Below are positions 56,572 to 64,000 of a DNA stretch of 64,000 bases, one piece after another. Position 1 is the stretch's first letter; each line of letters starts with the position of its first letter. The position numbers and the translations under genes were made by a program. Location: the NCBI RefSeq assembly GCF_003351145.1, contig NZ_QQSV01000003.1, positions 186,001-250,000 of the forward strand, read 5' to 3'. The notes below the pieces were generated by a model. That model did no database searches, was not told the DNA's origin, and was given only the letters and a program-made list of their open reading frames with translations. This stretch comes from Meiothermus sp. QL-1. GTDB taxonomy: Bacteria; Deinococcota; Deinococci; Deinococcales; Thermaceae.

Positions 56572-59500
56572 CTAGTCGGCCAGGGCTGGGGCGGTGCGGG
56601 TCTCGTAGCGCTTCCGCTCGAAGTAGTAGAAGGCCGCGGGTACTACAAAGAGGGTGAGGAGCATAGAGACCGAGACCCCGCCCAGGATAATGATGCCCAG
56701 GGGCCGGCGGAACTCCGAGCCTTCCCCCACCGCGGCGATGAGGGGAATGGAGATCATGAGCACCGTCAGGGTGGTCATCAGAATGGGCCGCAAGCGGAGC
56801 CGCCCTGCCTCCACCAGGGCCTCGTAGAGGGGTTTTTCCCGCGCCTCACGCACAGCGAAGTCCAAGAGCAGGATGGCGTTTTTGGTGACCAGCCCGATCA
56901 GGATCACCACCCCCAGCACCGAGACCACGTCCAGGCCGCTTCTAAAGAAGTAGAGGAACCAGAAGGCCCCCACCAGGGCAAGCGGCACCGGCAGCAGCAG
57001 GTAAAGGGGGTAGCGGAAGGTGTTGAACTGGCTTGAAATCACCAAAAAGTTGAGCAAAAGCGCCAGCCCAAAGGCAATTGGGGCGCTTCGGGCCAGGTCG
57101 CCCACGAAGGCGGTTGAGCCCTGGCTTTCGAGCTGGACCCCGTCCTCCAGCACCCCGGCCTTCTCCAGCTCGGCCCGTACCATGTTGGAGATTTGCAAAA
57201 TGCCCATCTCCACCCCCGGGGCCCGGTTGGCGTTGATGCCTGCGGAGAAGGCCTGGTTGGTGCGGGCGAGCTGGGCAGGGGTCTGGCGGGTCTCAAACTG
57301 GCCCAGGTTACCTATGGGCAGCGTGCTGCGCAAGGCCGGGGCCGCCACCGGGAGCGAGAGCAGGCTGCTTTGGTCGGGTACCAGCCGGGGGTCAGCCCGC
57401 ACCACGATGGGAATATCGTCCCCCCCTGCCCGCAGGCTTCCGGCCTGGGTCCCGGCGTTGTAAATCCGCAGGGTCTGGGCCAGGTCGCCGGGGGTGAGGC
57501 CGGTGCCCTGGAGCCGGTTGGGGTCTGGCACCAGCACCCGCTCGATGGCGGTCTCCTCGAGGCTGCTGCGCACATCCGAGAGGTAGGGCAGCCGGCGGAG
57601 CACCTGCAGCGCAAGCCGGTTCTTCTCCTCCAGCAGGCGGGGGTTGGGGGCAGTCAGGGTGAACTGCAGGTCAGCCGCCCCCCCGGGCCCCCCCTCCGGC
57701 ACCGTCACCCGCAGTTCGGCCTCGGGCCGGTCGGCCAGGAGCGCTGCCAGGCCCTCGCGGTAGAGGGGCACCAGGTCGTAGACGTTGGGCCGCTCTTCGC
57801 GCGGCACCAGCTCCACCACGATGCGGGCCCGCTCGGGGTTGCCGGTGCCCAGGAGGTTCTGCGAGCTGCCCACGGTGCTCAAAGCAGCCCGCACCTCGCT
57901 TCGGGTGGCCAGCCAGCCCTCCAGCCGCCGGGTCAGGGCGTCGGTCTCGGACAGGGCCGTGCCCTTGGGCAGGGCCAGGTCGATGTTGATCTGGCCGCTG
58001 TCGTTTTTGGGGGTGAAGTTAAAGGGGATGCGGGGGGCCACCAGGCCGATGCTGAGGAAGAAGCCCAGGCCCACCAGGATCACCAGGCCGCTGCGCCTGA
58101 GCGAGGCGGCCAGAAAGCGGGCGTAGAGCTCCCGCAGGGCGAGGAAGACCCGCTCCGAGCCGCCGTGCAGGCTGCCGGCGATGGCCCCGGCCAGGCCGAG
58201 CACCACCGAGGCGGCCCAGCGCAGGGGGGCCAGCGCAAGGGTTAGGGGGGTGATGAGCAGGTTGAACAGGCGCCGGCCTGGGCTGAGGTGGGGTTCTTGG
58301 TAGACGTGGAGCCGCAGGCCCCAGCGCAGGTCCTCCCCAAGCCCCAGCAGGCGCCGACCGAGCTGCCGCCAGCTTGGGGGGTCGGGGTCGGGGAAGTAGG
58401 CCAGCCGCACGGTGAGGAAGAAGAGGGCCTCGAGCCAGCTCACCGCGATGGCCGCGGCCAGCACAATGCCGAACTGGCGGAAGAACTCCCCGATGATGCC
58501 GGGCAGGAAGCTGATGGGCAGAAAGACCGCCAGCAGCGAGAGGGTGGCCGCCGAGACCGCGGAGAGCACCTCGGTGGACCCCTTGAGCACCGCCTGCAGG
58601 TTGTCGTAGCCCATCCGGCGGTAGCGCTCGATGTTCTCCGAAAGCACGATGGAGTCGTCCACCACGATGCCCACGGCCACAATCAGGGCCAGAAGGCTGA
58701 TGATGTTGAAGGTAAAGCCCAGCAGCCCGAAGACGATCAAGGCCCCCGACATGGTGATGGGGATGGCCAGCACCACGCTGAAGACCGAGTTGAGCTTGCC
58801 CAGGAAGATGAGGGTGATGAAGGAGACGATGAGGGCCACCAGCAGGACCTCGCGGAAGGTGTCCTGCACGGTGTTCTCGATGAAGGTGGTGGTGTCCCCC
58901 ACGATCTGGGCCTTGTAGCCTGCTGGCAGGTTCAGTTCCCTCAGGGTGCGCTTGACCCCCTGGGCCACCGCGACCGCGTTGGAGTCGGGGGTCTTGCGCA
59001 CGGCCAGGGGGATGACCGGCTGGCCGTTGAGCCGGGTGAGGCGGGTGGGCTCGGCCTGGGTATCGCGCACCACCCCCAGGTCGCGCACCTCGAGGCCCCG
59101 CGCAGGGTCGACCAGGATGCGCCCCACCTCCTCCGGGGTGGTGGGGGTGTTGCGCAGGGTGAAGAGGAGGCGCTGGCCCTGGAGGTCCTGGGTGCCCGCC
59201 GGAACCGCCAGGGCCGAGGCCTGGATGGCCCCCACCACCTGCTGGGGCGAGAGGCCATAGGCCGCCACCCGGTAGGGGTCGAGCAGCACCTGAATCTGCC
59301 GCTCAGGGGCCCCCTGCACCTGCACGTCGGCCACCCCCGAGACCAGCTGGAGCCGGGGTTTGAGCACATCGTTGGCGTACTTGGCCACCTCGCGCAGGTC
59401 GCGTCCGTCGGCCGAGAGGGCGACGAAGAGGATGGGGGCCGCCCCGGGGTCGAAGCGCTGCACCACCGGGGCCTGGGCCTCGCGGGGAAGCTGGCCCCGC

Positions 59501-59865
59501 ACCGCGGCCACCCGCTGGGCCACGTCGGTGGCCACCCGGTTGATGTCCTGGCCGAACTCGAAGGAGATGATCACCTGGGAGAAGCCCTCGGCCGAGAGCG
59601 AGGCGATCTGGTCGAGGCCCGAGAGGGTGGAGACCGCGTCCTCAATGGGCCGGCTCACCTGTTGCTCCACCTCCTCAGGCCCTGCGCCGGGATAGGCGGT
59701 GGTTACGGCCACCACCGGGATTTCAAAGCGGGGCAGCAGGTCCACCCCCACCCGGCTGCCCGAGATGAGGCCGAAGAGCACCATGGCCAGGAAGACCGCG
59801 GTGGAGAAGACGAACCGCCGCACGAAGAACTCGATGAGGGGGTTGACAGGCCTTTCCTCCTTCAC
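56572..59865 (-). CDS. RND-family efflux pump, inner-membrane transporter
   Basis: 1097 residues, twelve membrane helices with two large periplasmic loops. The proton relay is present: GIVVDDSIV in TM4 and GLVTKNAIL in TM10. PGAGPEEVEQQV near residue 55 is the usual AcrB/MexB-type start. The central cytoplasmic-proximal linker (about 495-590) is longer than in AcrB and contains extra hydrophobic stretches. It exports drugs, lipids or metals; the sequence is closer to the HAE1-like group than to metal pumps. Overlaps the adaptor gene by 4 bp. Confidence 0.95.
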   Translation of the reverse strand: MKEERPVNPLIEFFVRRFVFSTAVFLAMVLFGLISGSRVGVDLLPRFEIPVVAVTTAYPGAGPEEVEQQVSRPIEDAVSTLSGLDQIASLSAEGFSQVIISFEFGQDINRVATDVAQRVAAVRGQLPREAQAPVVQRFDPGAAPILFVALSADGRDLREVAKYANDVLKPRLQLVSGVADVQVQGAPERQIQVLLDPYRVAAYGLSPQQVVGAIQASALAVPAGTQDLQGQRLLFTLRNTPTTPEEVGRILVDPARGLEVRDLGVVRDTQAEPTRLTRLNGQPVIPLAVRKTPDSNAVAVAQGVKRTLRELNLPAGYKAQIVGDTTTFIENTVQDTFREVLLVALIVSFITLIFLGKLNSVFSVVLAIPITMSGALIVFGLLGFTFNIISLLALIVAVGIVVDDSIVLSENIERYRRMGYDNLQAVLKGSTEVLSAVSAATLSLLAVFLPISFLPGIIGEFFRQFGIVLAAAIAVSWLEALFFLTVRLAYFPDPDPPSWRQLGRRLLGLGEDLRWGLRLHVYQEPHLSPGRRLFNLLITPLTLALAPLRWAASVVLGLAGAIAGSLHGGSERVFLALRELYARFLAASLRRSGLVILVGLGFFLSIGLVAPRIPFNFTPKNDSGQINIDLALPKGTALSETDALTRRLEGWLATRSEVRAALSTVGSSQNLLGTGNPERARIVVELVPREERPNVYDLVPLYREGLAALLADRPEAELRVTVPEGGPGGAADLQFTLTAPNPRLLEEKNRLALQVLRRLPYLSDVRSSLEETAIERVLVPDPNRLQGTGLTPGDLAQTLRIYNAGTQAGSLRAGGDDIPIVVRADPRLVPDQSSLLSLPVAAPALRSTLPIGNLGQFETRQTPAQLARTNQAFSAGINANRAPGVEMGILQISNMVRAELEKAGVLEDGVQLESQGSTAFVGDLARSAPIAFGLALLLNFLVISSQFNTFRYPLYLLLPVPLALVGAFWFLYFFRSGLDVVSVLGVVILIGLVTKNAILLLDFAVREAREKPLYEALVEAGRLRLRPILMTTLTVLMISIPLIAAVGEGSEFRRPLGIIILGGVSVSMLLTLFVVPAAFYYFERKRYETRTAPALAD

Positions 59866-61067
59866 CGCACCACCTCCACCCTATCCCCGTCGCTCAGGCT
59901 GGTGGGCACCGGAAAGATGACCCTGGCCCCCCGTTCCACCCCTTCTACGGCCACCTGGGCCCCGCTGTCGCCCAGGACCCGCACCGGGGTGCGCACGGCC
60001 CGGTCTTCCTGCACCACGAAGACGAAGGTGCTGCGCCCCTCGGTGCGGAGCGCCCCAGCGGGGAGCAGCACCCCTTCGGCCAGGTTCAGGTTGTAGCGCA
60101 CCTGGGCGCTGGCCCCGGGGGGCAGGCTGCCCTCCACCTCTGCCGTGAGCTCCACCAGCCGGTCGGTGCCCGGCACCTTGCTGCTCCTGCTCACCCTGGC
60201 AGGGTAGGTCTGCCCGCCGTAGCCCAGGCTCAGCGTGGTGCCGATGGGGAGGGCCGCGGCCTCCTCGGGGGGCAGGCGGAAGCTGGCCTCGAGCCGGCTG
60301 GTGTCGGCCAGGCGGAAGACCCGCTGCCCGGCGGCCACGAACTCCCCGGGGTTCACGAACACCTCGGCCACCACCCCGGCGAAAGGCGCCCTGACCTCGG
60401 TGTCGCTGAGGGCCCGGCGGGCCTGGGCAAGCTGGTTCTCGGCCTGGCGCACCTGCAGGCGCAAAAGCGCCAGGTCTTCCTGGGAGGCCCGCTGGGCGCG
60501 GGCCAGGTTTTCACGGGCGTTGTCGGCCGCGGCCTTGGCCTGGTTGTAGGCGGCCTCGAGGCCCACCAGCTCCACCTGGGCCAGGGCCCCCGCTTGGTAG
60601 AGCTGCTGCCCCTCCTGGTAGCGCCGCTCGGCGGCCCGCAGGTTGGCCAGGGCCGACTCCAGACTGGCCTGCAGGGGGGCCAGCGAGGCGGCGGTGGAGC
60701 GTTCAGCCCGGGCCAGGTTGATCCGGGCCTGCTCCAGCGCCAGCTCGGCGTTGGTGAGGGCAGTCTGGGCGTTGACCGGGTCGAGCCGGAGCACCACCTG
60801 GCCGGCCCCCACCCGGCTGCCTTCCCGCACCAGGACCGCCAGCACCTTGCCGCTGGCGGTGGCCCCCACCTGGCTCTCGCGGATGGGGGCCAGGGTGGCC
60901 CCGGTGGTGCGGCTTATGGAGAGGCGCCCGACCTGGGCCTCCACCACCCGTACCCGCACGTTGTTCTCCCTTGGGGCGGAGGTTTCCTGGGCCGGGCGGC
61001 GAGGGCCGCAACCCGCCAGAAAGGCCAGCAGGGCCAGCGCCATCACCAAAGGTGCCATCCCTCGCAT
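59862..61067 (-). CDS. RND efflux adaptor (membrane-fusion lipoprotein)
   Basis: 401 residues. Lipoprotein signal with lipobox LAGC (near residue 20). Barrel-sandwich strands flank a long coiled-coil hairpin (about 95-215, rich in Ala, Glu and Arg), then the beta-barrel (APFAGVVAEVFVNPGEFV). It links the pump to a TolC-like channel. Its first base overlaps the last of the TolC-like gene. Confidence 0.94.
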   Translation of the reverse strand: MRGMAPLVMALALLAFLAGCGPRRPAQETSAPRENNVRVRVVEAQVGRLSISRTTGATLAPIRESQVGATASGKVLAVLVREGSRVGAGQVVLRLDPVNAQTALTNAELALEQARINLARAERSTAASLAPLQASLESALANLRAAERRYQEGQQLYQAGALAQVELVGLEAAYNQAKAAADNARENLARAQRASQEDLALLRLQVRQAENQLAQARRALSDTEVRAPFAGVVAEVFVNPGEFVAAGQRVFRLADTSRLEASFRLPPEEAAALPIGTTLSLGYGGQTYPARVSRSSKVPGTDRLVELTAEVEGSLPPGASAQVRYNLNLAEGVLLPAGALRTEGRSTFVFVVQEDRAVRTPVRVLGDSGAQVAVEGVERGARVIFPVPTSLSDGDRVEVVR

Positions 61068-62050
61068 CAGCGCTCCCCCGCCAGCAGGCTGTAGTAGGCC
61101 CGCCAGTAGCTGCCCAGGGCCTGCTGGGCCGCCAGCTCGGCCTGCAGGTAGCTGAGCTCGGCCTGCAGGTAGGCGAGCTGGCTGATGAGCCCCGCATCCA
61201 GCCGCTTCTTCTCGTTGGCCAGGGTTTCGCGGGCGTTGGCCAAAGCGGCCTGCTGCACGCTCAGGGCCCGCGCGGCGGCCTCCAGGTTTTGGTATAGCGA
61301 GTCGTACTGCAGGCCCAGCCCCCGCTCCACCTCGCGGGCCCCCGCGGCGGCCTGCTCGGCCCGGGCCTGGGCGGCCTCGATCTCGGCCCGGGCCGCGTAG
61401 CTCGGGTCTAGCAGCTCCACCTGGAGCCGGGCCAGCTCCACCCGCTGGCGGGCCTGGAGCATGTCGGGGTTCTTGCTGAGGAGCGTTTGGCTCAGGCTGG
61501 CTGCGGGCAGGGCCGGGGGGTTGGGCAGAGGGGCCAGGCCGGCGAAGTTGCCCACCAGGCTGCGCAGGCTGCTCTGGGCCAGGGCTAGGCCGTTCTCGGC
61601 CCGGCTCAGGTTGCTTTTAGCCTCGTCCAGACGGTTTTGGGCGTTGCGCACGTCCAAAGCGGTGCCGGAGCCGTTGCGCTGGCGGATCTGGGCCACCTCG
61701 AGGCCCCGGCTGGCGATTTCCACCGCCTTCTGGGCCAGGCGCACCTGGAGCTGGGCCTCCAGCACCTGGGTGTAGGCCCCCACGATGCTGCTTTGGGCCT
61801 GGGCCAGGGCCCGCTCGTAGCTGGCCTGGGCCAGGGCCAGCCGCTGCTCAGCCTGCACCCGGGCTGGCCGGGTCAGGAGGGGGTCGGCCAGGATGCGCTG
61901 AAGGTTGGCGCGGGCGTCGTCCAGCTCTACCTGGGCAGCCCGCACCGGGGCTTGATCGGTGGCCTTGGCCAGGGCCCCTTCCAGGGTCAGGTTTTGGCCT
62001 AGGGCAAGAGGGGTCAGCAGGGCAAGGAGGGCTAGAACGGCTGGCTTCAT
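61067..62050 (-). CDS. TolC-like outer-membrane efflux protein, short (copy 2)
   Basis: 327 residues, about 100 shorter than typical TolC homologues. Signal peptide (MKPAVLALLALLTPLALG). Two long helical repeats (VELDDARANLQRIL, AQKAVEIASRGLEVAQIRQR and RVELARLQVELLDPSYAARA). The beta-barrel portions seem reduced, so it may only work with copy 1. Overlaps copy 1 by 4 bp. Confidence 0.85.
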   Translation of the reverse strand: MKPAVLALLALLTPLALGQNLTLEGALAKATDQAPVRAAQVELDDARANLQRILADPLLTRPARVQAEQRLALAQASYERALAQAQSSIVGAYTQVLEAQLQVRLAQKAVEIASRGLEVAQIRQRNGSGTALDVRNAQNRLDEAKSNLSRAENGLALAQSSLRSLVGNFAGLAPLPNPPALPAASLSQTLLSKNPDMLQARQRVELARLQVELLDPSYAARAEIEAAQARAEQAAAGAREVERGLGLQYDSLYQNLEAAARALSVQQAALANARETLANEKKRLDAGLISQLAYLQAELSYLQAELAAQQALGSYWRAYYSLLAGER

Positions 62051-63348
62051 GGCTTTACCTCACGGATGGGCAGGGCGTAAAAACGGTAAAGGTCCAGGAT
62101 GCGCTGGATGCGGGTGAACTGGGCTTGCTCCACCCCCAGCCGGGCCTGGGCCAGGCTGAGCTCGGCCTGCAGGGTGCTCAGGGGGCTGGCAAGCCCCAGG
62201 CGCTCGCGCTCCTTGGCCTCGGTCAGGGCTTTTTCCGCGTCTTTTAGGGCGGATTGGGCGTTGGAGAGGTTCTGTTCGGCTGCTTCCACCCCGCTTTTGA
62301 GCAGCTCGAGCTGGAGCCTGCTGTTGCGCCGGGCAGCCTCCAGGGCCTGCTGGGCGGCCTCCACCTGCTTTTGTGCCGCCTCCAGGGCCTCTAGGACCCC
62401 GAAGGAGAGGTTGGCCGAAAGGCCGATTTGCAGGACGCCGTTGATGCGGTCCTGGGGGGGGGTGCGCCCCTGGGACTGGTAGGTGTAGCCCAGGCTGGGT
62501 TGCAGGGTGCGGGAGTTGAGCGAAAGCGTCCAGGCCTCGTTGCTGGAAGTGTTGCGGGTGTAGCTGCCCTGCAGCACGGGCAGCACGCTGCGCAAGGCCC
62601 GGTCGTAGGCGATCTGGGCGTTTTGGAGCTGCAGCTCGGCCTGGCGCACCGAGGGTGGGGTGGCCTCGGGGGGTGGGTCCAGGGGGGGTGGGGCGGCCTG
62701 TTCGCTGCCTATCAGGTCGGCCAGGCTTTTTCGGGCCAGGCCCAGGTTGCGCTCGGCCTCGGCCTGCTGCAAAACGGCCTGCCGCAGGCTGGCCTCGGCC
62801 TGGCGCAGCTCGCCGGAGGCGGCACCCCCCCGCTCGGCCCGCAGCCGGGTGGCTTCCAGACCGGCCTGGGCCAGCCGGACCGCCAGCCGGGCCACCTCCA
62901 GCCCCCCCTCGGCCAGCCGCACCCGGTAGGCAGCCTCCACCGCCTGGGCCTGGAGCTGGGCACGGGCCTGCTGCAAGCCCAGCTCGGCCTGGGCCACCCC
63001 TATGGCGGCCTGGTTTACCGCATCGGCCACGTCCCCAAAGGGAAAAGGGGTGAGGGTGAGCCCCAGGCTCACCTGCTGGGCCTCGGTGGGCAGGTTGGCG
63101 CACTGGGGGTTCAGGGGGTTGGGGCAGACCGGGGGGCCGGGTGGGGGGGCGACGTCGAAGAAGGAGAAGCCCCCCTGGGCTTGGAAGCTCAGGGGGCTCT
63201 GGGTGGCCCTGAGCTGGGCTCGAGCCGCTTCCAGGGCCAGCTTGGCCTGCAGGAGGGAGGGGTGGTTTTCCAGCGGGGCAAAGAGGTCCTGGGCCAGCCC
63301 CCCGGTTGGGCCCAGTAGTGCGATGGCCAGCAGCAGACCCCTCTTCAT
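62047..63348 (-). CDS. TolC-like outer-membrane efflux protein (copy 1)
   Basis: 433 residues from ATG 63348, a normal TolC length. Signal peptide (MKRGLLLAIALLGPTGGLAQ). Coiled-coil repeats of the OEP family (VEAAYRVRLAEGGLEVARLA) and a Cys pair in VCPNPLNPQCAN. A longer open frame runs to 63756, but the upstream part lies over the MarR gene. ATG overlaps the MarR stop by 4 bp. It is followed by copy 2, adaptor and pump in one transcript. Confidence 0.9.
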   Translation of the reverse strand: MKRGLLLAIALLGPTGGLAQDLFAPLENHPSLLQAKLALEAARAQLRATQSPLSFQAQGGFSFFDVAPPPGPPVCPNPLNPQCANLPTEAQQVSLGLTLTPFPFGDVADAVNQAAIGVAQAELGLQQARAQLQAQAVEAAYRVRLAEGGLEVARLAVRLAQAGLEATRLRAERGGAASGELRQAEASLRQAVLQQAEAERNLGLARKSLADLIGSEQAAPPPLDPPPEATPPSVRQAELQLQNAQIAYDRALRSVLPVLQGSYTRNTSSNEAWTLSLNSRTLQPSLGYTYQSQGRTPPQDRINGVLQIGLSANLSFGVLEALEAAQKQVEAAQQALEAARRNSRLQLELLKSGVEAAEQNLSNAQSALKDAEKALTEAKERERLGLASPLSTLQAELSLAQARLGVEQAQFTRIQRILDLYRFYALPIREVKP

Positions 63349-63791
63349 GGCATCCCCTTCTCGCTGCGCGGCTCTATCAGTTTGCGGTAGCTCGCTAAGA
63401 GCAGCGCCAGCTCCTCGGCGCTCAGGCGGCCAAACCGCTCGCGCGAGACCTCCTTCCACCGCTGGCGCATCTTTTCCAGGAGTTCCTCCCCCTCCTGGGT
63501 GAGCAGGATCCGCACCTTGCGCTTGTTCTCGGGGTCGAGCTCGCGCCGCAGCAGGCCCCGTTCCTCCAGGCCGGCCAGGAGCTGGGAGATGCCCGGGGGC
63601 GAGGCGTCCATGATAAAGGCCAGGGCCGAGGGCTGGTCCATTCCTCCCGCGATGCACATGAGGGCGAAGGCCTGCATGGGGGAGAGCCCCAGGCCCTCGA
63701 AGGCCCGCTGCTGGTCGAGGCGCATCTGCCAGACCAGATGGGAGGAGAGGTGCCACATCTCGTCCATAATTTCGTCCAATGTAAACTTCAT
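63345..63791 (-). CDS. MarR-family regulator of the RND operon
   Basis: 148 residues from ATG 63791 (an ATG at 63797 is possible). Winged-helix core: SPMQAFALMCIAGGMDQPSA, DASPPGISQLLAGLEERGLL and LDPENKRKVRILLTQEGEEL. MarR proteins are usually repressors released by toxic ligands. As the first gene of the efflux operon it probably controls itself and the pump through the palindrome at 63793-63810. Confidence 0.92.
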   Translation of the reverse strand: MKFTLDEIMDEMWHLSSHLVWQMRLDQQRAFEGLGLSPMQAFALMCIAGGMDQPSALAFIMDASPPGISQLLAGLEERGLLRRELDPENKRKVRILLTQEGEELLEKMRQRWKEVSRERFGRLSAEELALLLASYRKLIEPRSEKGMP

Positions 63792-63792
63792 A

Positions 63793-63810
63793 CCCATGAA
63801 ATGTTATGGG
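63793..63810. promoter_or_regulatory. Candidate MarR operator
   Basis: CCCAT-N8-ATGGG, an 18-bp inverted repeat just upstream of the regulator start. It overlaps a weak -10 (TAACAT, minus strand 63806-63801). A TTGACC lies at 63826-63821 on the minus strand, but only 14 nt from that -10. Confidence 0.4.
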
Positions 63811-63892
63811 GGACGAGGTGGGTCAATAGCAGGCTTCGCTACAGTTTTCACGAGAACTCGAGCGTGTCAGGGCGTGGTAAGCTACTGCCAAG

Positions 63893-64000
63893 ATGGGGGA
63901 GAAAACCTTCGAGGAGCGGGAGCTGATCCTGGAGCTTTTTCCCGGCACTTCCCCGGAGCTGCTGCCTCCGGGGGAGATGCTTTATTACCGCGACGAGGAA
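63893..64000 (+). CDS. Unknown protein (3' end beyond window)
   Basis: 36 codons are visible from ATG 63893: MGEKTFEERELILELFPGTS and a further acidic stretch ending RDEE. TAAGCT ends 9 nt before the ATG. Codon use is like the neighbours. Too short to assign. Confidence 0.55.
   Translation, partial: MGEKTFEERELILELFPGTSPELLPPGEMLYYRDEE

Noticed and set aside
58288-60096. Long open frame (about 600 codons) opposite the RND genes
   Set aside because: His/Gly/Gln-rich translation typical of the antisense frame of GC-rich genes; the RND pump on the other strand is certain.

Overview
The window is GC-rich, gene-dense and almost free of non-coding DNA. Gene content points to Thermaceae (Deinococcus-Thermus), most likely Meiothermus or a close relative. 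Indicators are menaquinone synthesis by the futalosine route (mqnC), a 196-residue EF-Ts, an FeS-type cryptochrome/photolyase, a FemX-like enzyme, NMT1/THI5-type import, and many start codons preceded at 5-8 nt by a TANNNT -10 element (leaderless transcripts). The genus is an inference; no rRNA is present. No CRISPR array, insertion sequence or prophage was seen.

Layout. 1-3043 (minus): LacI regulator, a phosphohexomutase broken by two frameshifts, and a truncated mannose-1-phosphate guanylyltransferase, a GDP-mannose or glycogen-type sugar-phosphate cluster. 3156-7243 (plus): FeS photolyase and a membrane GAF-PAS-GGDEF-EAL c-di-GMP enzyme. 7281-17552 (plus): a reductive pyrimidine-catabolism operon with dihydropyrimidine dehydrogenase preT-preA, dihydropyrimidinase, a four-gene NMT1/THI5-type ABC importer, an N-carbamoyl amidohydrolase and a half-size PucR regulator. 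Its leader has a palindrome on the -35 box and an attenuator whose hairpin matches the PyrR-binding loop consensus. 17583-20921: zinc-ribbon protein, then a tandem glycine riboswitch controlling a single-chain gcvP. 20918-24430: secreted S8 protease (minus) and cytosolic S9 peptidase (plus), then tRNA-Ala (minus).

24672-32540 (plus): the translation/envelope block rpsB-tsf-pyrH-frr-cdsA-dxr-rseP, a GT2 glycosyltransferase, a small acidic protein and mqnC. 32623-35957 (minus): NatAB-like ABC exporter with two paralogous permeases and a possible small membrane protein. 36191-40892 (minus): FAD amine oxidoreductase, lipoprotein penicillin acylase and CaiB-type CoA-transferase. 40925-43733: galE, a COG0523 GTPase and prephenate dehydratase. 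43787-47050 (plus): FemX-like transferase, LptC-like and LptA-like proteins, and DUF502, an envelope group. 47054-51821: Hsp20 (minus), miaA, gatA, a DnaQ-like exonuclease and an unknown protein.

51818-55319 (minus): two small unknown genes and two nucleoside/sugar-type ABC permeases without an ATPase or binding protein. 55364-56557 (minus): membrane protein and alpha/beta hydrolase. 56572-63791 (minus): MarR regulator, two TolC-like proteins, a lipoprotein adaptor and an RND pump, all overlapping by a few bases. A truncated unknown gene begins at 63893.

The most interesting piece is the control region of the pyrimidine operon (7254-7409). It seems to combine a DNA operator with an RNA attenuator of PyrR-loop type on a catabolic rather than a biosynthetic operon.
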